DNA of 64,000 nt. Source: Pezicula radicicola (Eukaryota > Ascomycota > Leotiomycetes > Helotiales > Dermateaceae). Positions 48,361 through 58,241 of this stretch are shown here, piece by piece. Each line of letters begins with the position of its first letter. Position 1 is the stretch's first letter. The translations under genes and the position numbers were made by a program. A model generated the notes under the pieces. The model saw only the letters and a list, made by a program, of their open reading frames with translations, was not told where the DNA came from and ran no database searches. The stretch covers positions 1,481,694 to 1,545,693 of the forward strand of contig PDUO01000001.1 in assembly GCA_003008705.1 (NCBI GenBank). Direction: 5' to 3'.

Positions 48361-49146
48361 ATGTCTAACAGGGATATTTCACCCAACGAAAGTGTAATTA
48401 CTATTCTACGCCATGGAGAATCGCTTCACAAGTAAGCATTTCAAATCTCAATCCCAGACGACCTTTAACAAGGGTAGCTGACTGTAACAGTATCGATCGA
48501 AATTATTCTTTTCCAGACCCACCACTCACGTATAAGGGACAATCAGAAGCCAGCCAAATTTCTATTGAGGGCATTCCAGACATCGTCATCGTCTCTCCAA
48601 TGACCCGAACCATGCAGACGGCTCTTCTAGCTTTTGGACCTCTCATTTCAGGACCAAATCCATCTGTTAAAGTGCAAGTATGGCCAGAATTACGTGAAGC
48701 ACATGATGCCATTTGTAACAAGGGTGTTGCGAAAGCAGATCTGATGGCAAGATTTCCAGAATTCGACTTCAGTAACTGTCATGCCGAGTGGGATTACGAG
48801 ACCCACACTATCGAAGGTGCTGTTGCTCGGGCAGAGAGTGCACGAAAGAAGCTGAGAGAGCTTACAAAAGTGCACAAGCACATTGCTTTGGTCACTCATA
48901 GAGGATTCATTACTTTCCTTGCTCAAGGTACACGATTTCAGACTTGCGGTATGTATAAAACCTTCGACGCTTAGGCCTTTGAAACTAATAGAAGTAATAG
49001 AAACGCGCAGTTACAGGTTTGCAAATATTGATGAACTCAAAGAATGCAGATATGGTGTCAATGTGGACACTTTAGAGGGGCAAGACTTTGGTCCTAACCT
49101 TCTGATGCCTTTGATCAACAAGACTGAATCTGATTCGCCATTATGA
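48361..49146 (+). CDS. Histidine phosphatase superfamily protein (phosphoglycerate mutase-like)
   Basis: A small phosphatase of the branch that uses a phospho-His intermediate; the substrate is unknown. Exons 48361-48431, 48491-48952 and 49011-49146 give 222 residues. The catalytic RHGES motif is at residues 17-21. The PPLTYKGQSEA block follows, then SPMTRTMQTA with the second Arg, ELREAHD with the acid, and LVTHRGF with the second catalytic His. The third exon joins through a GTATAA donor at 48953. Fungal relatives of this size (for example PMU1-like) are poorly characterised. Confidence 0.82.
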
Positions 49147-49420
49147 AACATCCACCAGATCTCAGCAGAATACAGGGAACGATATCAAATCAAGTTAGTT
49201 ACTTAAATCAAGTTGGTTACTTAAATCAAATAAGTTACTTAATCTAGTCAATTACCTAGGAAGTCAACAAATAGTATACTTAATTGAACTACTATACTCC
49301 TCTATAACTTCAATTTCAAACACTCAGATGAAGCCACCAACCCTGACTAAAATCCCCCAAGACACATCTCAGCATTTCCACCAATCACCCATACTCCTCC
49401 CACAACCCAAGAACTCCCAC
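49147..49420. repeat. 18-bp family run between converging genes
   Basis: At about 49188-49255 three units follow at exact 18-bp spacing: AAGTTAGTTACTTAAATC, AAGTTGGTTACTTAAATC and AAATAAGTTACTTAATCT. The rest is the 3' flank of ACR3, rich in A and C on the plus strand. Confidence 0.6.
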
Positions 49421-50939
49421 TCAATCCCTCCACCCCCACCTCCCCCCAACCCACCTACACACAAAAACCAAGCCCAGCAAAACCGGAACCTCAATCAACG
49501 GGCCCACCGTAGCAGCCAGAGCCTGATCAGAATCAACCCCATAAGTACTCACCGCAACAGCAATAGCCAATTCAAAATTATTACTAGCAGCCGTAAAACT
49601 TTGCGTACAAGAAATCCCATACCCATACCCAAATCTCCTACAAATCCCCAACGTGACAAAAAATATAATCCCGAAATAGACAATTAGAGGTGCTGCTACT
49701 CTTAGAACTGATATGATCTGATGAATTACTTGTCGGCCTTGTGATGCAAAGAGTACTAAGATCGTGAAAAGTAGACCGAGTAGTGAGAAGGGTGATATCC
49801 AATGTAGAAATTTTTGATTGTAGAATTTTGGGGTGCTGAGTTTTAGGAGGGTTATTCTTGTTAGGATTGCTGCTAAGAGTGGGATTCCTAGGAATACGGC
49901 TACGCTTTTTGCTACTGTTGTGTAGGCGATTTCGTTTGTTCTGTTTTCTTGGTCTTTGCTTATTATGCTTATGAAGAGGAGGGCGAGCGGTGCGTAGAGG
50001 ATCATTTGGAGGAGTGAGTTTAGGGCTACGAGGATGGCGCAGTATTCGTTATCTCCTCCCGCTAAACCGGTCCATATAAGAACCTATATTTTTCCAATTC
50101 AATTCAATTTTAGTCGCCTGAAATCTAATCTGTAAAAGGAAGGAAGGAAGGGAGGGACAAGAGAGAAACGAACCATTGCTATACATCTAGCCAAACCAAC
50201 TAATATAAGACCTTCTCTCAAACCCTGTTTATCAGGTAAGAAAGCCCATGATAACCCTAACTAATAAATCACAACTCATATATCAGAAAACAAAATCATA
50301 CACAATTTTATAATCGCGAAAAAGGGTAGGTAGGTAGGTTTATTTATTACCATAAGTAAAGGAGCAATAATCCAATTAACAACCACACTAAAAATAATAT
50401 GTCTCCAGATTTCTTTGGTGACGAAAACACGATGTAGAGTCTCGAATTTGACTTTACATAGAATAGGATACATCATTACTAATAATCCTACCGCTATACG
50501 GACAATATCATCAGTAGATTTACATAATAATATCCATCATCCACACCAAAAACCAATCTTTGAGAGAGAGGACAAAGAAAAAAAAGAAAAGAAAAAAAAG
50601 TGCAATGTACAAAAACACAAACACAAACATACCAATAGGAACAGAAACCCCAACAAACTTTCCCTTCTGTAAAGCAGGTCCAGTCTCCTCAACAAAATTA
50701 CCCAATAGTATTCCGATTAACATAGCTAAGAATATCCATAATGCCAAGAAACGATCAAGGAGACCTAGACTTTTGAATGCTGATGTTTTAGCGGTTGTGG
50801 ATTGGGTTGGCGAGTTTGAGATGATTTGTTGTTGTTGCTTTTCTACGTCTGAGGCTGAGGGTGAGATTTGGGTAATCTTGTGATTCTTAGAGGAATTGGT
50901 AATGACATCGACATCTTCGGATGGGAGGATGGTTAGCAT
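49421..50939 (-). CDS. ACR3: Arsenite efflux transporter Acr3
   Basis: A plasma-membrane carrier of the BART superfamily that exports arsenite (and weakly antimonite) using the proton gradient. Exons 50633-50939, 50351-50493, 50174-50260 and 49421-50083 give 399 residues, about ten membrane helices, as expected for Acr3. The essential Cys is in ARCIAMVLIW, followed by the typical GDNEYCAILVALNSLLQ. The N-terminal 55 residues are polar and Ser/Gln-rich. No arsenate reductase or ArsH gene lies next to it; the neighbours are a histidine phosphatase and an AAA ATPase. Confidence 0.9.
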
Positions 50940-51500
50940 TGCGAAAGTAGTTTAACTGAACTTGAGAATCGATTGAATGGAACTGATATGGTTAAGAACT
51001 CTTCGCTAAAACGGTCTTCGATTCTTGAGTTTCACTATGATTTCCTTTTAGGGAATAAAGAAAGATGAATTGGATTGTATTCGAAGCTTATGTTAAGTTT
51101 GGGGGGTTCAATAAACTTCTAAGAAGTATATAAAGTAGGAAAGAAGAACCAGAAATTATTGTGATATAAATATGAAAATGTCGAGGAACAAGTAGTCCCC
51201 AAATCGCCTCGAAATGATCTACCTCGCTAAGAAAAAGGGATTGTGACCAATCAGCTGCTGGCAGTGACATTCTTTTGCATCTTCGGTGTAAACTCTTAAA
51301 GCCGAAAGGTCGCTAATTTTGAGTAACTGACATGATTTAACTAGCCAAAAGAAGTTCAATATATGGTACGCATTGATTTTATGTGTTCATGCTAACCACA
51401 GAAAGTAAAAAAAACAGATCATAGAAGACAACATAGTACAAACTGACAGTCGTCAAAAGTTTCCAATTCCAAAGCTCATAACCATAAGCTAATGGCTAGA
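50940..51500. other. Intergenic region upstream of ACR3
   Basis: The ACR3 promoter and the 3' flank of the AAA ATPase gene lie here. One degenerate 18-bp-family unit is at about 51315-51335. No gene is recognised. Confidence 0.45.
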
Positions 51501-53105
51501 TCAGCCTCTTGCAAGTCGAATGGCATGTACGTTGCGTCTTATTCTCGGTTTTGAAGTCACACCCGCCGATGTCTTCGAAGAAGGAAAGTCTTCCTCCTTG
51601 GTGTTGTCCATCTCATCCAGCAACATCTTGGTTTGCGATCGAATGACCTTCAAAAGAATATTATCCTTCAGAGACTCGGGAATCTCAACTTCTGGCACGA
51701 CTCTCTTCTTTGGCGCCGCGGAGTCTGTGGAAGTTGTTGAGTCATGAACGCCTTCAAAACCTTCTGTAGTCGTCTTTTCACCACTTGTATCCTCGCTCTG
51801 CAACGCTTCTTCCTTCGCAATAATAACAACCTCCTCCGTTTCTTCGTCATACCCTCCACCACGAGCAATAGTCAAAAGTGCAATAACAAAAAGTTCCTTC
51901 AAATAAGCGAAGCTAAAACCCTCCGTAATCCTCGCAATAATAGGACAAAGTTCCTCCCCAAATTCAACCATCTCACTACCCTCCAATTTCCGTCTCCAAA
52001 ACTGACAATACTCAGTCCTCTCCTCCTGATCCGGAATCTTGAAGTGGTATTTCCGATCGAAACGACTTGGACGTTTGGAGATTGCAGGATCCAAAGCATC
52101 GAGATGATTTGTGGATCCGATCATGAGGATTCCGTCGTTGGATTCGAGTCCATCTACTTCATTGAGGAAGTAACTTCGTATTTTGTCTCCTACTAGACTA
52201 TCTAGATCTTCGAAGATCAAAAGACAGGGAGCCATGAGACGAGCTTGCGCGAAAATACTACGGATAGAATGTTTTTCGCCCTGACACGCATCAAGCGATT
52301 TCACGTAGAGTGAAGGAACCGGTTCAGAACGTGCATATAAAGCATTAATGAGTGCCTTAATCGAAATCGTTTTTCCATTTCCTGGAACTCCGTGGAAGAT
52401 TAAGCCGCGTTTCCAAGGCACGGCTAATCTCTTGTACAGTTGTTGATTGTCGAAGAATCCGGATACGTCCTGGATGAGATTGTTTTTCATGTCGCGATTG
52501 AGAATTACTTCGTCCCATGTTGAATCCTGAACACTTTGCCAGAGCTCATGATTCTTGCTCCAGAAACCATCGTCAAAGACAAAGATTTCTTCGTGTAGTT
52601 CGCTACTCCATGCACCTATAGCTAAGAGAAGTTCATCGGTGCGGACATCGTTCTTCTTGGAAATCCCGTCTTCAGTTCGAGGAGCAAGTATATAGTAGAG
52701 TTTGGTGGGACGTGAAAATTCGGTATACTCAATCTCATAAACCAGAAAATCAGACCTCTCCCAAGTATACCGCCATCGACCAAATCGGATATGATCCTTC
52801 AGAAAACCATTCTTGTTTTGTAGACGTGATCCTTTGGGAGCCTTGTATGAACGAGTTGCATCGAGGGCTTCGTCGAAGTCTAAAGTTGCTGTGGCATTTC
52901 CGGCTGTGGCGTAACCGAGGAGATCGCATTTTGCTTGGGAGGTACAGGTGATGTGAGATTCGAGGTGGCACTTTTTAAGCAGCTCGAGTATGGTGAGTTC
53001 GGTTGATATTCGATTGCCGTTGAAGTGATCTTTGAAGCCTGCGAAGACTTGTTGGAGACTTGTAGTGGCGGGACTCATCTCGTCTGTTGTGCCGTAATCA
53101 CCCAT
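51501..53105 (-). CDS. AAA-type ATPase of unknown role
   Basis: An uninterrupted 534-residue protein with a single AAA module. Walker A GVPGNGKT is at 239-246 and Walker B LLIFED at 295-300. The sensor-1 Asn is in IGSTNHLD, and the Arg-rich end of the second region is KRPSRFDRK near 345-352. All residues for ATP hydrolysis are present. The N-terminal 200 residues are mixed and show no membrane helix, which argues against BCS1. The C-terminal tail is acidic and then basic (PRIRRNVHAIRLARG). Filamentous fungi carry many such cytosolic AAA proteins with no known function. Confidence 0.8.
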   Translation of the reverse strand: MGDYGTTDEMSPATTSLQQVFAGFKDHFNGNRISTELTILELLKKCHLESHITCTSQAKCDLLGYATAGNATATLDFDEALDATRSYKAPKGSRLQNKNGFLKDHIRFGRWRYTWERSDFLVYEIEYTEFSRPTKLYYILAPRTEDGISKKNDVRTDELLLAIGAWSSELHEEIFVFDDGFWSKNHELWQSVQDSTWDEVILNRDMKNNLIQDVSGFFDNQQLYKRLAVPWKRGLIFHGVPGNGKTISIKALINALYARSEPVPSLYVKSLDACQGEKHSIRSIFAQARLMAPCLLIFEDLDSLVGDKIRSYFLNEVDGLESNDGILMIGSTNHLDALDPAISKRPSRFDRKYHFKIPDQEERTEYCQFWRRKLEGSEMVEFGEELCPIIARITEGFSFAYLKELFVIALLTIARGGGYDEETEEVVIIAKEEALQSEDTSGEKTTTEGFEGVHDSTTSTDSAAPKKRVVPEVEIPESLKDNILLKVIRSQTKMLLDEMDNTKEEDFPSSKTSAGVTSKPRIRRNVHAIRLARG

Positions 53106-53758
53106 GGCTATTGTTCTGGTGGACTCTGAAGAATGATTCGAAGGTGGATAAATCTCAAAGAGATGCTGCAGTTGTTTTCTTTCGGGGTTGTTTGTTCAGA
53201 ACTTATATTCAGTAGATGGTTGAAGAGACGCTGGCTATGCGAGGCTGTGTGAGTTAGGCAGACGAGGGGGGTAGGCAACAATATGCATGACTGCGGCATC
53301 ACTCATACTCCAACCAAAAGATGAAGATCCTGACGACCGAGTAGACATTCTCGGTGAGCAAAGCTTATTCTTGTTTGATATCTTACCAGCTAGTGAGAAA
53401 AGGGAGGGTAATATCATCGTATGCAACTATGCCAAAGCTAATCCTTCCTCAACCTTGACCCCAATCGGAAGAAGCAGTAGAATGTGCATATTGATTACTC
53501 TGCATACAAATCCTCCTTGACTAAAACTAAGGGAAAGAGCAAGCACGAAAGCAATAAAGCACGAAATATGCAGCAAACTTCAAATTAAAGGGTGAGTGAG
53601 CACTTCATCAGCCCCAATATTTTAATAATTGTCATGACACTTGTACCTATCCAAATCTCCCACTTTCAAACTCCCATCAAAAAAATCCCATGCTTGTCCA
53701 CGCAAGCTTTTGACTTAAAACTCCAACGCTATGCTGCCAATTTACAAAAGATACATCA
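53106..53758. other. Intergenic region between two minus-strand genes
   Basis: It contains the promoter of the AAA ATPase gene and the 3' flank of mph1. No gene or clear repeat is seen. Confidence 0.45.
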
Positions 53759-56700
53759 TCACTCGTCACTATCGTCATCCTCCACAACTGTCCTTCTCTT
53801 CTTGCGCCCTGTTATAGGGCGCACATCCTCGTCCGAATCTTCTGGTAACGTCCGACCAGAAGATTTGGTCCTGGTACTGGGAATTGGCTCTTCGTCGGAA
53901 ATTTCGTCGTCGTCGTCCTCATCGCTGCTGATATCTAGCGGTCGTGGCCGTGCAAAAGGCTTTGCTTTCGCCGGTTTTATTGGCTCTTCACTATCAGATA
54001 TATCCCTATCGCTATCAATCCTGATATCTTTCCCTGCTTTTGCCACAAGAATCTTCTTCGTAGCAATAGGTGTTGCTTCCCTATCAGATATGTCTTCGTC
54101 ACTACTCAACGCCAAATCTAGATTCTTAGTAGGCTTCTGCTTGATACTAAGTAAATCTCCTATATCAGGCATATCATCGTTCGTATCTTGTGTAGCTGTA
54201 AACTGGGTAGGCTCGAAGAAGAGCTTTTCTTTTGATTGCACAACGGGCGATGATGCCACTGTCGCCGTAGATGTACGAGTTATTGTTGGGTCTTCGCTCG
54301 CAAGGAAGTCTTTCAAGCTTCCCACGTCCTCAGACTCATCACCGGATGCCTCCTCAGTATCGCTTTTGTCGATAGATTCACCCTCGTCTTCACTTTCACG
54401 AAGGCGTGCACGACGGTGTTTCCGAGTCTTCTTTCGTGCTGGGGCTTCACGAACGTCGGCTTCCTCATCGCTCTCACTGAGTGGCATGACTGCGTTCTGT
54501 TTTCGAGCTGCCGGTATAGACTTCCTTGCCTTGGCGGCCGTTTTAGATTTCTTGACTTCCTCGACAAGTGCTGGAGGCGGGCTCCAACTGTAGTCAATTG
54601 GTGCTTCATCTCCATAAGGTTTTATATCGCGGTCTTCGGGCACTTGGGACTCCGCCAAAGTCTTGAAGAGTCGAACACAACTTTTTGTAAGCCGACCGTG
54701 TGGGACATTGACTGTGATGGACAGACGACGCTGAGCAGCGGTTTGAGAAGTAACGTTAGGCATCTCCACTTCCTGTACATCTGCGCCAGATATCAAAAGG
54801 TAGTTTCTGTGAAAGTTCTCTTCTTCTTCTGGACTTAATAATATAGATTCCAATTCAGGAATTGCTGCTAATTGTATTTTCGCAGCCTCGCGAGGTTTCC
54901 GTGTGATGCCGAAGCGTGTCAAAGACGTTCCATCCTTCGACAACTTAGAAGCCTTTCGAAAACCAGTCTCTACACCATCAGGCATGTGAAATTTCTTTTT
55001 TGGTGCCTTTTTGGCAGCACCTCTCCCTCGTCTTTTTGGTTCTGGCATTGAAGGATCCTGAGTATTTTCGATAGGAATCTCAATTACTCGTTTCTCAAGA
55101 ATGGGCTTGATGTCTCTGGGAATGATACGCGCAGAAAGATCATGTCTTAGCGTTAACCTCGCGCCTGAAGTGATCTCCTGCTGCATCTTCTCATAATTGT
55201 CCTTGGACTTAGCGAATGACTGTTCTTCCTTGCCTCGCAATAATAGAAGAACGATTTTGCCTGCTCTCTTTCTCCCTGTCCGGCCCATTCGTTGTAGCAT
55301 ACGAATTGGCGAAGCCGAAGAATCATAACACACAATGAGATCGACCTGGCCAATATCTAAGCCTTCCTCGCCAATGGATGTTGCGACTAAGACATTAAAG
55401 GTCCCTGTCTTAAACTTTCGAATAGTCTCTTGTTGTGCCGCTTGGTTCATGCCCGCAGAACGTTTCGAGTCCGCCTGACCAACAAAGACAGAGGCTCTCA
55501 CCATAGGGCCATGTCTATTTAGAACGCGGGTAATTTCCTCAGCACTATCTCGATATTCGGAAAATACAATGATTCGTGTGCTGGATGGGGGAGCATCTTG
55601 TCCAAGTCGCCCTTCTCCAGCATCTAAGAAATGATTCAAAACTGTGTCACACAAGTAAGTCATTTTTGGATGGCCAACAAAGTCATCCTTGTTAAGCCAC
55701 ATCTGAATTCGGTCCATCATCTGCTTAAACTCGGGACAATCGACAATCTGTTTTTTATACTTTGACCCCTTCTCGCCTTTGCCTTCAGCCTCTTGACGAA
55801 ATTCCTTCACCGTCGCAAAGAATGGTCCGATGCCATGAAAATGGAGCATCTTAATTCCGTGTGCCAGGCTGCCGAGAATGGTGAACAGAGTGTACATCAT
55901 ATACTTGGTTCCTTGGTTTGCATTTCTCCCTGCGTCAGATTTGACCCAGCTTGCTTTAGCTTGAATCATACCATAAGGCGTGAGTGCCATCGGATCTTTG
56001 TTGTAAAAAGAGTTTTGGGAACAAAGTATATTCACGAGTGGCTGGAGCGCTTTGCTGTATAGTTCGTAGATCATAACCATTTCCTCTGAAGGATCAAGGA
56101 CAATTTGTTCAATATCTCGTCTGTGGACGAACTGTTGAATATCGATGGATTCCTCCGTCCGAATCTCCACCTTCGATATCTCAAGAGAATCAATGACCTC
56201 TTGGATTTTCTCCACCTTGGCTCCTGGTGTTGCGGTCAATGCCAGAACGCGAAAACTTTTGTTAAACTGGCGCAGGAATTTGACAACATTGACGTAAGCG
56301 TAAGTGCCAGTTGCACGATGTGCTTCATCTACCACAAGAAGGACAATCTTTTTTGGATCCGCATAGCCGTACTTCAAGTCGTTCTCAAGAGTCTGAGGGG
56401 TCATGAAAAAGACCCGTTTCTCGAGCCATTCCTCGGCACGCAATGACTTCTCTATCTCTCCAGTGAGCATTACCGTTACAGATCTTGGTATACCAACAAT
56501 GTTGAAGCATGCCTCAACCTGTTGGGAAACAAGTGGTTTAGTTGGAGCCACAAATATAATCTTAGCATCCTTAGTCCAACGAAAGTAATTAAACATAATT
56601 GTTGCAGCTATGAATGTCTTACCAAGACCAGTCGGCAATGCCACAAGGAGATTATTGAACAGGCCATTCTTAACAATGCTGTACTGGTAATCACGAATCT

Positions 56701-57550
56701 CTCCCAAATTGGTCGGATACACCCAAGTTTTCAGCGCTTCATAGTCCAAGACGTGTTGGGTAGGAATCTCCGGAGGCATATCAACTCGATAGTTGTGCAC
56801 CTTGCCAACCTGTGACGGAGGTACTTCAGCTTGCGAAGCACGGCCTCCGAACAGTGTCGTTTGCCGAAGGCCAGTTTGAGGTGCAGCAATACGCTGCTGG
56901 GGGGGCTGCGTACCGAAAGACGAAGATAAACCATTTGCAGTAGGTCGTTTTGAGGCGAATGCACTTTCCGGAGATGAAGAAAATGCATCTGAGGGTAGGT
57001 CAAGAAGTTCAGCCTCAACTTCATCCCTTTCCTGCTGTGATATGCCACTATTTGTCCTTGCGAACGACAAAGTCCTTTGGGATGGGTCCAAGGGAGCGGT
57101 TGGACGTCGCTGAGTAGCAGAAATTACTGCAGTTTTGGGAGCTTCGGGTCGCGGTCTTTTGTATATCGGCCCTCGTATCCGGGAGGGACTAGAATCTGGC
57201 AAACTATCTGCCTGTGTTGCCCCAACGATTATCGCCTTAGGAGCCTCCCGTCCTTCTCCATGTATGAGTATCTTGTATTTTTCTCTTTTCTGCTTGGACT
57301 TCTGTTCCTCCGCCTCCTCCACCTCATTCTCGCTCTCATTCAAATCACGAGACCTTCGGCGACGTCTAGCTAGTGTCTTATCTTCAGATATTTCATCTTC
57401 GTCCTCAATGGGTGAGCTAATTCTTCGTCGTTTGAGCGGAGGCAGCTGAGGTAAGGTCTGCGAAGGAGGTTGTTGCGAGGCCTGACTTTCCAGTTCGATT
57501 AAGTCCTCGTCCGGCATACTACCATATTCGTCATCATCGGAAGTAGACAT
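53759..57550 (-). CDS. mph1: ATP-dependent DNA helicase Mph1 (FANCM family)
   Basis: A 3'-5' helicase and branch-point translocase that remodels stalled forks and dissociates D-loops, limiting crossovers. A single uninterrupted frame gives 1263 residues, in the usual range for filamentous fungi. A disordered basic/acidic N-terminus of about 260 residues precedes the SF2 core: YQYSIVKNGLF (Q-like), ALPTGLGKT (Walker A, about 304-312), and VVDEAHRATG (DEAH box, about 407-416). Further motifs are LALTATPG, IGEEGLDIGQVDLIVCYD and QRMGRTGRKRAG (motif VI). The C-terminal part carries many SDEE/DDDE runs and ends with a basic-acidic tail. Upstream are two ACGCG cores and an ATCACGTGAT palindrome. 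Confidence 0.93.
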   Translation of the reverse strand: MSTSDDDEYGSMPDEDLIELESQASQQPPSQTLPQLPPLKRRRISSPIEDEDEISEDKTLARRRRRSRDLNESENEVEEAEEQKSKQKREKYKILIHGEGREAPKAIIVGATQADSLPDSSPSRIRGPIYKRPRPEAPKTAVISATQRRPTAPLDPSQRTLSFARTNSGISQQERDEVEAELLDLPSDAFSSSPESAFASKRPTANGLSSSFGTQPPQQRIAAPQTGLRQTTLFGGRASQAEVPPSQVGKVHNYRVDMPPEIPTQHVLDYEALKTWVYPTNLGEIRDYQYSIVKNGLFNNLLVALPTGLGKTFIAATIMFNYFRWTKDAKIIFVAPTKPLVSQQVEACFNIVGIPRSVTVMLTGEIEKSLRAEEWLEKRVFFMTPQTLENDLKYGYADPKKIVLLVVDEAHRATGTYAYVNVVKFLRQFNKSFRVLALTATPGAKVEKIQEVIDSLEISKVEIRTEESIDIQQFVHRRDIEQIVLDPSEEMVMIYELYSKALQPLVNILCSQNSFYNKDPMALTPYGMIQAKASWVKSDAGRNANQGTKYMMYTLFTILGSLAHGIKMLHFHGIGPFFATVKEFRQEAEGKGEKGSKYKKQIVDCPEFKQMMDRIQMWLNKDDFVGHPKMTYLCDTVLNHFLDAGEGRLGQDAPPSSTRIIVFSEYRDSAEEITRVLNRHGPMVRASVFVGQADSKRSAGMNQAAQQETIRKFKTGTFNVLVATSIGEEGLDIGQVDLIVCYDSSASPIRMLQRMGRTGRKRAGKIVLLLLRGKEEQSFAKSKDNYEKMQQEITSGARLTLRHDLSARIIPRDIKPILEKRVIEIPIENTQDPSMPEPKRRGRGAAKKAPKKKFHMPDGVETGFRKASKLSKDGTSLTRFGITRKPREAAKIQLAAIPELESILLSPEEEENFHRNYLLISGADVQEVEMPNVTSQTAAQRRLSITVNVPHGRLTKSCVRLFKTLAESQVPEDRDIKPYGDEAPIDYSWSPPPALVEEVKKSKTAAKARKSIPAARKQNAVMPLSESDEEADVREAPARKKTRKHRRARLRESEDEGESIDKSDTEEASGDESEDVGSLKDFLASEDPTITRTSTATVASSPVVQSKEKLFFEPTQFTATQDTNDDMPDIGDLLSIKQKPTKNLDLALSSDEDISDREATPIATKKILVAKAGKDIRIDSDRDISDSEEPIKPAKAKPFARPRPLDISSDEDDDDEISDEEPIPSTRTKSSGRTLPEDSDEDVRPITGRKKRRTVVEDDDSDE

Positions 57551-58241
57551 TGCTCGAGCAAGTGCAATCGCATTATTGGGGCTCCTGTGGCCTTTGGAGA
57601 TGCGCGGGGTATGGAGCGTGGCGGACCTCAGGTCGCAAAGTCGCGTCGATCCAAACGCGAATCACGAAAGTCACGGTTATATCACGTGATTTCGTGTTAT
57701 CTCAACCAAGCAGAGGCGTCTTTTTATTTTAAGTTGTAGTAGTTACAAGGAGACTGCCGTATTAATTGCTTTGTGAGATATGATCTTACATGCAAGTTGA
57801 AGGTTCTTTTCAAGATTTAAACAATTATTTACCAGTTTAGGTAGGTTGTAAAGTGCAAAGTACGTAGAAATGCAACAGCGTCCTACTTACTCATATCGTT
57901 AGATGAGTTATCCAAAATAAGTCAGTTACTCAAAACCTGAAGTTACTCAAGTCAAGTTAGTTTCAGCGTGCTCTAGTTAAGTCTTAAATCGCTAGAACAA
58001 GTAAACTGACGTCGTGTTCTTTACCAAGTCAAGTAACTCAAATCAAATAGATTACAAACTGTTCTACTATATAGGTTGTATACTTACTCTTTAATCTTGT
58101 TATAGCTGTGATACGAGGTACGAAGTACATGTACCAGAGGCTAGAATCTTATCTATTGTACATTGATACAGTTAAGCCTATACTCTACACGCGCTTGATA
58201 TCTAACATTATACATCATTGGCCTACCTCTTACAACCATCC
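57551..58241. other. Intergenic region with mph1 promoter and 18-bp repeat units
   Basis: ACGCG-type cores occur at 57642-57646 (as CGCGT) and 57655-57659, and the palindrome ATCACGTGAT at 57681-57690, all within 140 bp of the mph1 start. Scattered 18-bp-family units lie at 57900-58060. No gene is supported. Confidence 0.5.

Noticed and set aside
19328..49255. CRISPR-like reading of the 18-bp repeat runs
   Set aside because: Units are head-to-tail with no spacers, diverged, and in a eukaryotic genome; they are minisatellite-like.
53592..54593. 333-residue plus-strand frame, Ser-rich
   Set aside because: It is antisense to the acidic, Ser-rich end of mph1, which is a clear gene; codon bias makes such shadows long.
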